From an uncultured Akkermansia sp. (GTDB lineage: Bacteria > Verrucomicrobiota > Verrucomicrobiia > Verrucomicrobiales > Akkermansiaceae), in NCBI GenBank assembly GCA_904501975.1, contig CAJGCZ010000051.1, positions 1 through 11,911 on the forward strand: a stretch of DNA of 11,911 nucleotides. Direction: 5' to 3'. The position numbers and the translations under genes were made by a program. Under the pieces are notes generated by a model, which was not told the DNA's origin, searched no databases, and worked only from the letters and a program-made list of their open reading frames with translations. Each line of letters begins with the position of its first letter. The first letter of the stretch is position 1. Positions 1-6,078 of this stretch are shown piece by piece.

Positions 1-100
1 ATCGAGGCGTAGCCGAAGATGAGAACCCCCGGTAACGCATGAAAATGATAGGGAGCCCTGTAGCGCCTGAGGCGCAGCCGAAGACGCGGAAGGCCGACAG
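1..100 (-). repeat. Modular palindromic repeat, copy A (cut by window edge)
   Basis: Read on the minus strand, this stretch has the same order of elements as copy B: CTGTCGGCC, then a GC-rich hairpin (CTTCGGCTGCGCCTCAGGCG), then GGGCTCC, an ATTTTC stretch, then ACCGGGGG that opens a second hairpin. Its first nine bases (plus strand GGCCGACAG, 92-100) are the exact inverse of CTGTCGGCC at 180-188. The element runs off the left edge, so its far end is unknown. No coding signal is seen. The boundaries come from the visible match to copy B and are approximate. Confidence 0.6.
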
Positions 101-179
101 ATAAGGGCGAGGGCGTAAGCCCGAAGCCATGAGCGGCGGCTCCGTATGTACGCACATGGTATATTAAGAGCCACGCTTT

Positions 180-316
180 CTGTCGGCCCTCGTTGCCGTC
201 GCGGTCGCGCCGGCGCCTCGGGGCTCCGATTTTCTTTTCCCCATACCGGGGGCTTGCGACCCCGGCTATGTGTCTGTCGTCCTCCGGACTCTTGAATTCC
301 GTTCGCTGCGCTCACA
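180..316 (+). repeat. Modular palindromic repeat, copy B
   Basis: In order: CTGTCGGCC, a GC-rich block, GGGGCTCCGATTTTC, a hairpin of CCGGGG and CCCCGG (about 248-267), CTATG, TGTCGTCCTCCGGACTC, and a tail GAATTCCGTTCGCTGCGCTC. The last three elements line up with copy D (GGGCTACCATA, TATCGCCCCTGGACGGGGCT, AATTCGGCTCGCTGCGCTCG). It lies head-to-head with copy A across a 79-bp spacer (101-179) in which I see no gene. An 84-codon open frame crosses this repeat but has no start signal and follows the repeat's composition, so it is not called. Confidence 0.6.
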
Positions 317-327
317 TCAATGAACCC

Positions 328-345
328 CACAAATTGCAATTTGTG
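328..345. repeat. Perfect 18-bp palindrome upstream of adk
   Basis: CACAAATTGCAATTTGTG reads identically on both strands. It lies about 75 bp upstream of the proposed adk -35 box. It could be an operator for a dimeric regulator or the tail of the adjoining repeat cluster. The sequence alone does not decide. Confidence 0.6.
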
Positions 346-420
346 AGGCTATCAACCAAAACTTTAACAGAGAGTATAACAAAAAATGCTCTCTTTAACA
401 TGGGCAATAATTTTTTATGC

Positions 421-450
421 TTGCAAATTGCGCAAAAACAGGCATAATAT
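421..450 (+). promoter_or_regulatory. Probable promoter of adk
   Basis: TTGCAA at 421-426 is followed after 18 bases by TAATAT at 445-450; CATAAT at 443-448 with a 16-base spacer is an alternative. The predicted transcription start is near 457, giving a leader of about 40 nt with no Shine-Dalgarno sequence before the adk ATG. Confidence 0.5.
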
Positions 451-496
451 GCTTGAGTTTTGCTGATGAAAGCAGACTCGACCATCTTACACAAAA

Positions 497-1150
497 ATGA
501 AAACACTCAAGCGATTTGTACTTGTAGGCGCCCCTGCTTCCGGCAAGGGCACGCAGTCATCCTTCCTTTCCGAGACTTATGGTTTGAAGCCGCTGAGCAC
601 CGGTGCTCTGCTGCGCGCAGAGATTGCAGCCGGCTCTGAGCTGGGTCTTGAGGCCAAGAAGTACATGGATGCAGCCATGTTCGTTCCGGATGAAGTCGTG
701 AACGGCATTGTTGCCAAGTGGCTCGGTGAAAACAAGGATTGCGGCTGCCTGCTCGATGGCTATCCCCGCACTGTTGCTCAGGCTGAAACGCTTGACGCTA
801 ACCTTGCCGCTATGGATTTGGGTGTAGATATCGTGGTTTACCTCAACGTGGCTGCAGAGCTTATCGAGGCTCGCATGCTCAAGCGCAAGGCTTGCCCCGC
901 CTGCGGCGAAACCACCCGCAATGGCGAGGAAGTTTGCCCGAAGTGCGGTGGCGCTATGATTGTGCGCACCGACGACAACCCCGAGGCCTTTGCCAAGCGT
1001 CGTAAGGACTACGAGACCCTCACCGTGCCTGTAGTAGAGCACTACCGCGCTCAGGGTAAGGTTGTTCAGATTGATGTTGTCGAGGAAGGTGAGCCGGAGG
1101 AAGTTTCCGCTCGCATTGCTGCCGCTGTTCGCGGTTATTGCGAGGCCTAA
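497..1150 (+). CDS. adk: Adenylate kinase, zinc-finger LID type
   Basis: Catalyses the reversible transfer ATP + AMP = 2 ADP in the cytoplasm and so balances the adenylate pool. The 217-aa product has the usual length. It carries the P-loop GAPASGKGT (residues 11-19), the AMP-binding DGYPRT (87-92), and a LID with four cysteines (C133, C136, C147, C150) spaced as in zinc-binding adenylate kinases. The RTDD segment (157-160) and R168/R169 fit the conserved LID and core arginines. The first ATG fits the N-terminus of the family, and there is no Shine-Dalgarno sequence in the preceding 20 bases. It stands alone between a promoter and a terminator. The large antisense frame opposite it is a shadow. 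Confidence 0.97.
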   Translation: MKTLKRFVLVGAPASGKGTQSSFLSETYGLKPLSTGALLRAEIAAGSELGLEAKKYMDAAMFVPDEVVNGIVAKWLGENKDCGCLLDGYPRTVAQAETLDANLAAMDLGVDIVVYLNVAAELIEARMLKRKACPACGETTRNGEEVCPKCGGAMIVRTDDNPEAFAKRRKDYETLTVPVVEHYRAQGKVVQIDVVEEGEPEEVSARIAAAVRGYCEA

Positions 1151-1175
1151 TTTTCGACCCACAATACAATTTTAC

Positions 1176-1210
1176 AGCAGGCAGTGCGAAAGGCGCTGCC
1201 TGCTTTTTTT
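1176..1210 (+). terminator. Rho-independent terminator of adk
   Basis: AGCAGGCAG (1176-1184) pairs with CTGCCTGCT (1196-1204) across an 11-nt loop, followed by a run of T to 1210. It lies 26 bases after the adk stop. Confidence 0.9.
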
Positions 1211-1242
1211 ACGTCAGTGCCTTCAAAATCCTATTTTTGCAC

Positions 1243-1270
1243 TTTACATTAGCACCGGATTTGTTATAGT
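1243..1270 (+). promoter_or_regulatory. Promoter of the 739-aa exported protein
   Basis: TTTACA (1243-1248), a 16-base spacer, then TATAGT (1265-1270). The expected transcription start is near 1277, only about 3 nt before the ATG at 1280, so the mRNA would be almost leaderless. Confidence 0.65.
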
Positions 1271-1279
1271 TAAACCGAT

Positions 1280-3499
1280 ATGAACATTCGTACCACCCTT
1301 ATGTTAATGGCAGCAACGGTTGCCGCTCCTCTGAGCGCCCAGCAACCTGCTGAGGTTTACACCGCCCTTACCGCCGCCACTACGGCCAACGCAAGCACGG
1401 AGCAGCGCGCCGCCGTAATGCCTGCTTTGGCTGCTATTCCCGCCAATTGCGAGGCTTGCTACACCGTCACCAACATCCCCGGCGTTTTTGATAACCTGCA
1501 CAAGATGGGTGTTATCAGCCAGGAGGACATGCTCAGCATGCCCGAGGAGGTTAAGGCTATCAACAGCGTTGCCCTCGGTTTCGGCAACGGTGGTGCTGCT
1601 ACCCTCAATGCAGCCATGCGCTTGTACAACTGCTTCAACGCCACAGAGTTGTTGCCCGCCCTCAACACGCTCCCCCTGGTTACCGCTGAGGAGTACGCCA
1701 CGATTCTTAAGCAGGAATACGACAAGGCTGTAGCCTCCGTAAACACTGAAATTACAGAGATTCTCAGCTCCGTTAAGCTTGCTCCTATTTACTCGGTGCT
1801 TGCCGTCAACAGCGGTTATGAAGGCATGCTCGAGGAGTGGTACACTCTTTTGCAGGAAACCCTGAACGAAGCTCCCGCCGAAGAGGGCTTTGAGGTTGTT
1901 ACCGTCAACGGTTTCAGCGGCATTAAGTTTACCTTGAGCAAGGAAGACGCTGAGCCCTCCGAGTGGGACAGCGAGGCCGAAGCCGCCATTAAGAAGGCCT
2001 TGGCAGAGCGCTCCGTTTACGTTCTTTTCAAGCTCGAAGGCTCCAAGATTCTTGCTGCCATCTGCGAGAACCCTGAAGAGCTGCAGACTGCTGCCACAGC
2101 TCAGGACTCCATCTTGGGCACAGACAAATTGGCTAAGCTCGACAGCAAGCTCACCCAGGGTCTGACGATTTTGGGCTACAGCTCCCCCGAGTTCACCAAC
2201 GCTTACTACAGCCAAAACTACGGCGACTTGCTTAAGCTTGCCCAGACGGTAGAAAACATGTTCTCCGCCCTTGCTGCTAAGGGCGATGCCAACAGCGCTA
2301 CCTTTGCTGCAGCTTCCAAGGCTTCCGGTACAATCATCAACGCTTGGAAGGCTCTTACCGTTTGCACACAAGACCGTCCCTGCGTTGGCGCCCTCAGCTG
2401 GGGCAACGGCGTGATGGACGTTGATGTATTCTGCGATAACTGCGGTTACACCTATGCTCCGGCCAAGCTTAGCCTCCTCAATAAGGCTGCCGACCCGAAC
2501 ACCGTGTTCTACTTGGAAAGCGGCTACCTGAAGGGCCACAAGCTGCCCGAGTTTGAAACCCTGCTGGATGCCGGCTTGGCTGTGATTGACGGCATGGTGG
2601 CCACCACTACCAGCGAAACACAGGCTTCTGCCACGGCCTCTATGGCTATGGTTAAGGCTTTCCTTCCGGAGCTGAAGCAGGCCGTGCAGGCAGTTAGCAC
2701 CATTGGCAGCGGTTTGGACAACACATGCGCCGTTGTTGTAGATAAGAACGCCACCATGCCTGAGCTCTTGGGCGGCAAGCCCGGCAACACCACAGAGTTC
2801 CCCCGTGTTGCCTTCTACTCCGGTGTGAGCGACCGCGCCAAGCTGAGCGAGGGCTGGGATGCCCTGCTTGCTGTTGCCGGTAATGTTGCCCAAAAGGTCG
2901 GCCAGAACCCGCAGGTGGTCAACATGCTGCCCATCGTTCCGCAGATGGTTGGACAGGCCACCAGCTACAGTGTGTCCATGCCCTGGTTCACAGAGAACCT
3001 GGTTCCCAACCTTACCGTGAGCGACACCGCTTTCGTAGTAGGCTCTTCCTCCAAGCTCAATGCTGAGCTGGCTGAAACCGCTACCGGCACGCTCGACTTC
3101 AATGGTTGTGTATGCACCCTCAAGTTTGCTCCGCTGGCTTCCATGCTCCGCAGCATTGCCGACGACATGACCGCCCGCGCTGAAGCAGAGGCTCCGGCTG
3201 AGGAAGAAACTGTAGCCCCCGCCGTGGAGGAAGAGGAGGAAACTCCCGTAGTCGTTGTTGCCGATGATGAGGAGTACGACGAAGAGGTAGAATACGTGGA
3301 TGAAGATGACTTCGACGAGGAAGAAATCTACTCCTACCACTACAGCGAGCAGTCCCCTGCCCAGGAACGTGCAGAAAACTTCGAAACCGCAGCCGATGTG
3401 CTGGAGACGGTGTCCGAGTATGCTGATAGCCTCAACTTCACCTACACAACGGATGAGGAAGAGTTCCGCATGCACTTCCAGATTAAGCTTAACAAGTAA
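1280..3499 (+). CDS. Exported protein of unknown function with acidic segment
   Basis: I do not recognise a family with confidence. The 739-aa product begins with a signal peptide (MNIRTTLMLMAATVAAPLSA, cleavage expected after LSA at residue 20), so it is exported. The body is mostly alanine-rich helix with strands and contains cysteine pairs (CEAC near residue 59, CDNC near 384, CVC near 613) that could form disulfides; no CxxCH haem motif is present. Residues about 634-691 are a low-complexity Glu/Asp/Val/Tyr run, after which about 48 residues resume an ordered-looking sequence ending FRMHFQIKLNK. The acidic run therefore looks inserted before a C-terminal structural piece rather than being a simple tail. 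It is monocistronic, with its own promoter and a strong terminator. The start is supported by the signal peptide and the promoter position. A DUF3352-like secreted PVC protein is one loose possibility. Confidence 0.9.
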   Translation: MNIRTTLMLMAATVAAPLSAQQPAEVYTALTAATTANASTEQRAAVMPALAAIPANCEACYTVTNIPGVFDNLHKMGVISQEDMLSMPEEVKAINSVALGFGNGGAATLNAAMRLYNCFNATELLPALNTLPLVTAEEYATILKQEYDKAVASVNTEITEILSSVKLAPIYSVLAVNSGYEGMLEEWYTLLQETLNEAPAEEGFEVVTVNGFSGIKFTLSKEDAEPSEWDSEAEAAIKKALAERSVYVLFKLEGSKILAAICENPEELQTAATAQDSILGTDKLAKLDSKLTQGLTILGYSSPEFTNAYYSQNYGDLLKLAQTVENMFSALAAKGDANSATFAAASKASGTIINAWKALTVCTQDRPCVGALSWGNGVMDVDVFCDNCGYTYAPAKLSLLNKAADPNTVFYLESGYLKGHKLPEFETLLDAGLAVIDGMVATTTSETQASATASMAMVKAFLPELKQAVQAVSTIGSGLDNTCAVVVDKNATMPELLGGKPGNTTEFPRVAFYSGVSDRAKLSEGWDALLAVAGNVAQKVGQNPQVVNMLPIVPQMVGQATSYSVSMPWFTENLVPNLTVSDTAFVVGSSSKLNAELAETATGTLDFNGCVCTLKFAPLASMLRSIADDMTARAEAEAPAEEETVAPAVEEEEETPVVVVADDEEYDEEVEYVDEDDFDEEEIYSYHYSEQSPAQERAENFETAADVLETVSEYADSLNFTYTTDEEEFRMHFQIKLNK

Positions 3500-3527
3500 T
3501 TAGCCCATATTTAAGTTGATTCTTTCA

Positions 3528-3557
3528 AGCCGCCGGGGATTCCCGGCGGCTTTTTTT
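3528..3557 (+). terminator. Strong rho-independent terminator
   Basis: AGCCGCCGGG (3528-3537) pairs perfectly with CCCGGCGGCT (3542-3551) around a GATT loop, followed by seven T. It ends the transcript of the 739-aa exported protein. Confidence 0.95.
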
Positions 3558-3614
3558 AATACGCTCTGTTAAACTTTTTAGTTGATAAATGGTAGTTTGT
3601 CGGTCCTCCGTACT

Positions 3615-3723
3615 ACGCACCGCAGGTGCGTTCTTCACTACAGCGCAAGCTGTTCTTCACCATCTGCCGCAGGCAGATTCTACACCATGCCCAACGGGCA
3701 TTCTTCACCACGGCGGCAGCCGT
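3615..3723. repeat. Array of five hairpins with constant 8-nt linkers
   Basis: Five perfect hairpins stand at 3615-3631 (ACGCACC/GGTGCGT), 3640-3653 (ACAGC/GCTGT), 3662-3678 (ATCTGCC/GGCAGAT), 3687-3701 (ATGCCC/GGGCAT) and 3710-3723 (ACGGC/GCCGT). The loops are GCA, GCAA, GCA, AAC and GGCA. Each is separated from the next by exactly eight bases of the form TCTTCACY (TCTACACC once). The stems differ in sequence yet stay fully paired, while the linker is conserved. This is not a CRISPR array: the conserved unit is only 8 nt and the variable units are short palindromes. It adjoins the outer end of repeat copy C. Short open frames across it are not credible genes. Confidence 0.85.
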
Positions 3724-3736
3724 TCCTCCTCCCAAA

Positions 3737-3868
3737 TACCGCGAGCGCAGCGAGCCAAATTCTGAGCCCCTGGTGGGGCGCCATAAAATAGCCCGGTGGT
3801 GGAGCCGCGTCAGCGGCGAAACCCCAGGTTAGTCGTCCATCCATTAGAACCCCGGGGGGGTGGCATAA
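3737..3868 (-). repeat. Modular palindromic repeat, copy C
   Basis: Read on the minus strand: TTATGCCACCCCCCCGGGGT, a short spacer, AACCTGGGGTTTCGCCGC with its hairpin partner GCGGCTCCACC, GGGCTAT, GGCGCCCCACCAGGGGCT, and finally GGCTCGCTGCGCTCGCGGTA. The last 20 bases (plus strand 3737-3756) are identical to the end of copy D at 4060-4079. It lies head-to-head with copy D. Confidence 0.8.
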
Positions 3869-3945
3869 AGGGGTGCATCATATTGTAGTTCATTTATTAT
3901 CTATGGCATTGCACGAAAAACATGTCTAAATGTTGAAGCCAAGCA

Positions 3946-4079
3946 TTATGCCACCCCTGACGGGGTTCCATCATATTTTTCATCTTTCCCGGGGTTTCGC
4001 TGCTGCGCAGCTCCACCCCGGGCTACCATATATCGCCCCTGGACGGGGCTCCCAAATTCGGCTCGCTGCGCTCGCGGTA
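3946..4079 (+). repeat. Modular palindromic repeat, copy D
   Basis: In order: TTATGCCACCCCTGACGGGG, a spacer with CATCATATTTTTC, the hairpin CCCGGGGT...ACCCCGGG enclosing GCTGCGCAGC, GGCTACCATA, TATCGCCCCTGGACGGGGCT, and the 20-base tail shared with copy C. Copies C and D form a 343-bp imperfect inverted repeat (3737-4079) around a 77-bp spacer (3869-3945). The spacer has no gene but holds a fragment, GGGGTGCATCATATT (3871-3885), resembling the GGGTTCCATCATATT inside copy D. The bases from 4080 to 4158 show nothing recognisable. Confidence 0.8.
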
Positions 4080-4158
4080 AATTCGTCCCTCGTATTTCCA
4101 CAAATTCCCATTTATCACCCTTTTTTAATTCAAAACGGCCATTTAGAGCCACCCACCG

Positions 4159-4264
4159 TGCCACCCGCTGACGCGGGTTCTGACAATGTTAGCCATAGGT
4201 TACGAGTGGTTTCGGCTTCGCCTCCACCACCTCGCTATTGATATGTCGCCCGTTGGCACGGGCT
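4159..4264 (+). repeat. Modular palindromic repeat, copy E
   Basis: The same module order in a more divergent sequence: TGCCACCCGCTGACGCGGGT, a spacer, the hairpin GGTTTCGGCTTCGCCTCC flanked by GTGGT and ACCACC, CGCTAT, and TGTCGCCCGTTGGCACGGGC. The paired arms have changed together relative to copy D (CCCC/GGGG became CCCG/CGGG), which suggests the fold is kept. Confidence 0.75.
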
Positions 4265-4420
4265 TCCGTCTTCGGCTACGCCTGCGCCGTGACAGGCAGA
4301 GTTTCGCTCGCCTGAGGCTTGCAGGGGAAAGCGAAGTTTATCAATGGGGTTGTGTTCCGCGCTCAAGGCGCGGGCGGTAAGCGATGCTAGGCTTTGCCCC
4401 TCGTGCGGCGTAGCCGCCAA
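4265..4420. other. Hairpin-rich intergenic stretch
   Basis: No gene is seen. Continuing from copy E are CTTCGGCTACGCC (the inverse of GGCGTAGCCGAAG at 6-18 in copy A), the hairpin CGCGCTCAAGGCGCG, and GCGGCGTAGCCGC. It looks like further decayed repeat modules. From 4421 to 4526 there is only AT-rich sequence with degenerate TTGTACAT-like steps (about 4431-4457). Confidence 0.5.
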
Positions 4421-4526
4421 GCTTAACAAATTGTACCTTGTACATCGTAAATTGTAAATCCACTTCGTACTTTCCCTTAACCTGCTCCCTTTTTTCAACT
4501 GCAATGTTTAACAGGCCGTAGTATAA

Positions 4527-4554
4527 AGCCGCCACCAATTGCTTGGCGGCGGCT
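4527..4554. repeat. Isolated 11-bp hairpin
   Basis: AGCCGCC (4527-4533) and CCAA (4535-4538) pair with TTGG (4543-4546) and GGCGGCT (4548-4554), with one internal A/C mismatch and a TTGC loop. A weak T-run follows only on the minus strand, so a terminator function is uncertain. From 4555 to 4681 nothing is recognisable apart from the short palindrome CTAACGCCGTTAG. Confidence 0.55.
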
Positions 4555-4681
4555 AAATTACATTTACCGAATAGCTTCGGGAATCTTTATAGCCTTATCG
4601 CTCTAAGAATACGCATGATGCTCTGCAAACGGAATGAAATAGCGTAAAACTTAGACCTTACACAGGCTAACGCCGTTAGTA

Positions 4682-4846
4682 TATCTCTTTTCAAGAGAAG
4701 TTACAAGCCAAATGTAAGAAAAATATTGATTATCAATATAACAGTATATAAAAAGCGAATAAAGAATTGCAATAAAATTGACAATCAATTTCTTGTATAT
4801 TATTGACCATAAGAGCCTCCGTTGTTATCTCTCTTGAAAAGAGATA
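4682..4846. repeat. MITE-like 165-bp element with 17-bp inverted ends
   Basis: TATCTCTTTTCAAGAGA (4682-4698) is the exact inverse of 4830-4846. The 131 bp between are AT-rich, non-coding, and contain an 8+1+8 palindrome ATATTGAT-T-ATCAATAT (4723-4739). Each terminal arm is also a small hairpin. No transposase is present and no clear target duplication flanks it, so the mobile origin is an inference. Confidence 0.55.
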
Positions 4847-4907
4847 GCGCCACTGAAATAATCTGATTGGCCTTTCAGCCTCGGCTCTCGAATTCGGCGC
4901 GGCCCAC

Positions 4908-4935
4908 TTCAACATTCAACATTCAACATTCAACT
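4908..4935. repeat. 7-bp tandem repeat, four units
   Basis: TTCAACA is repeated three times, followed by TTCAACT. The tract ends 26 bp upstream of the -35 box of the M28 peptidase operon. It is not in a coding frame. Heptamer tracts can change length by slippage, which here would alter only the region upstream of the promoter. Confidence 0.85.
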
Positions 4936-4961
4936 TTCCCCGGCACTGGCGCAATACATAC

Positions 4962-4990
4962 TTGAAAAGCCACCCAAGATAGAGTAAGAT
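4962..4990 (+). promoter_or_regulatory. Promoter of the peptidase-UDG-Sel1 operon
   Basis: TTGAAA (4962-4967), a 17-base spacer, then TAAGAT (4985-4990). The expected transcription start is about 4997, one base before the ATG at 4998, which predicts a leaderless mRNA for the first gene. Confidence 0.65.
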
Positions 4991-4997
4991 AAACGCA

Positions 4998-6068
4998 ATG
5001 AAAGCGCTCCATTTTCTTTGCCCCATCACCCTTCTATTGGCAGCTTGCACGCAGCTTTTCCAACCAACGGGAGACGGCGCCATTCCGCGCACGGAAAGCA
5101 CTGAGCAAGAGCTGCGCACGCATGTAAGCATGCTGGCAGAAACGATAGGTGAGCGCAACCATTACCACAAAGCCGCCTATGCACAAGCAGCTCAGTACAT
5201 TTGCGATGAGTTTGAACAGTACGGGTATAAGGTAGACAAACAAGCGTACCGGATTCCTGAAAAAGAGGAATACAAATCTGCAGCCGGCCAAATTGCCTAC
5301 AACATTGAGGTGCGCAAAGAAGGCACAGACCCGCAAGCCCCTTGGCTCATCATTGGTGCCCACTATGATACGCGCGTGGGTATGAAGCGGTGGAATGTGC
5401 ATGGCCCTGTAATTGAAGGCAAAACCGGCACTCCCGGTGCCAATGATAATGCCTCCGGCGTGGCAGCCATGCTCTATTTAGCCAAGCAGCTGCGCCATGT
5501 GCCAACGCGCAACGGTATTATCTTTGTTGCCTACGCCAACGAAGAGGCGCCCTTCTTCCAAACGGATGAGATGGGCTCTCGCCAACACGCCCGAAAAATC
5601 GTGAACGAACTGGGCAAGGAGCGTATTATGGGCATGTTTACCCTGGAAAGCATGGGCATATACTCCCCCCGCGTCAACAAAAAACGCCGCACGGCCATTG
5701 CCGGCTCTTTGGTTGGCATTCTGGATCGCTGCGACTACGTGGCCTTCATGAGCACCTTTAGCGGCAAGGCTTATTCACGCAGCTGTGCGGAGACCTTTGC
5801 CTCCGTCTCCCGCTTCCCTGTGCGTTCCGTTGTGTTCGGGTATCTCACGCGCGGTATTGCGTGGTCCGACGACTGGGCTTACATGAAAGAAGGCATCCCC
5901 TCCTTTGCCATTACAGACACCGCCTATATGCGCTGCGACGATTACCACGAAACGAGCGACACGGCCAACAAACTGGATTACCGCGAGTTTGCCGAAGTGT
6001 GCATTGGCGTGGATGCTATGGTACGCAAACTGACCGGGGCTACCCTCTCTCCAACGCCCGCAAAATAA
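4998..6068 (+). CDS. M28-type zinc metallopeptidase lipoprotein
   Basis: A 356-aa product with a lipoprotein signal (LLLAAC, lipidated C17), so it is probably anchored in the cell envelope. It carries the di-zinc aminopeptidase core of family M28: GAHYDT (H122, D124), GANDNASG (bridging D150), the catalytic NEE (E182, E183), E217 in TLESMG as the likely fourth ligand, and YHETSDT (H317) as the last ligand. Members release N-terminal amino acids or small groups from peptides; the exact substrate cannot be read from sequence. Length is normal for a single-domain M28 enzyme. It is first in an operon, 10 bp before the uracil-DNA glycosylase gene. No Shine-Dalgarno sequence is present. The start is supported by the lipobox and the promoter. 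Family assignment is firm, specificity is not. Confidence 0.93.
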   Translation: MKALHFLCPITLLLAACTQLFQPTGDGAIPRTESTEQELRTHVSMLAETIGERNHYHKAAYAQAAQYICDEFEQYGYKVDKQAYRIPEKEEYKSAAGQIAYNIEVRKEGTDPQAPWLIIGAHYDTRVGMKRWNVHGPVIEGKTGTPGANDNASGVAAMLYLAKQLRHVPTRNGIIFVAYANEEAPFFQTDEMGSRQHARKIVNELGKERIMGMFTLESMGIYSPRVNKKRRTAIAGSLVGILDRCDYVAFMSTFSGKAYSRSCAETFASVSRFPVRSVVFGYLTRGIAWSDDWAYMKEGIPSFAITDTAYMRCDDYHETSDTANKLDYREFAEVCIGVDAMVRKLTGATLSPTPAK

Positions 6069-6078
6069 TTGCAGCCTC

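Noticed and set aside
193..447. 84-codon open frame on the plus strand
   Set aside because: It runs through repeat copy B, the palindrome and the adk promoter, has no protein-like composition and no start signal.
557..1162. 201-codon antisense frame over adk
   Set aside because: Shadow of a certain gene, with no motif of its own.
1304..3475. 723-codon antisense frame opposite the 739-aa exported protein
   Set aside because: Its composition mirrors the codon bias of the sense gene, it has no promoter, and the sense frame has a signal peptide, promoter and terminator.
3615..3723. CRISPR array
   Set aside because: The conserved unit is only 8 nt, the variable units are 14-17 nt palindromes, and no cas gene is near.
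3582..4241. Short plus-strand frames (3582-3832, 3930-4241) as genes
   Set aside because: They translate hairpins and modular repeats; arginine/proline-rich composition follows the palindromes.
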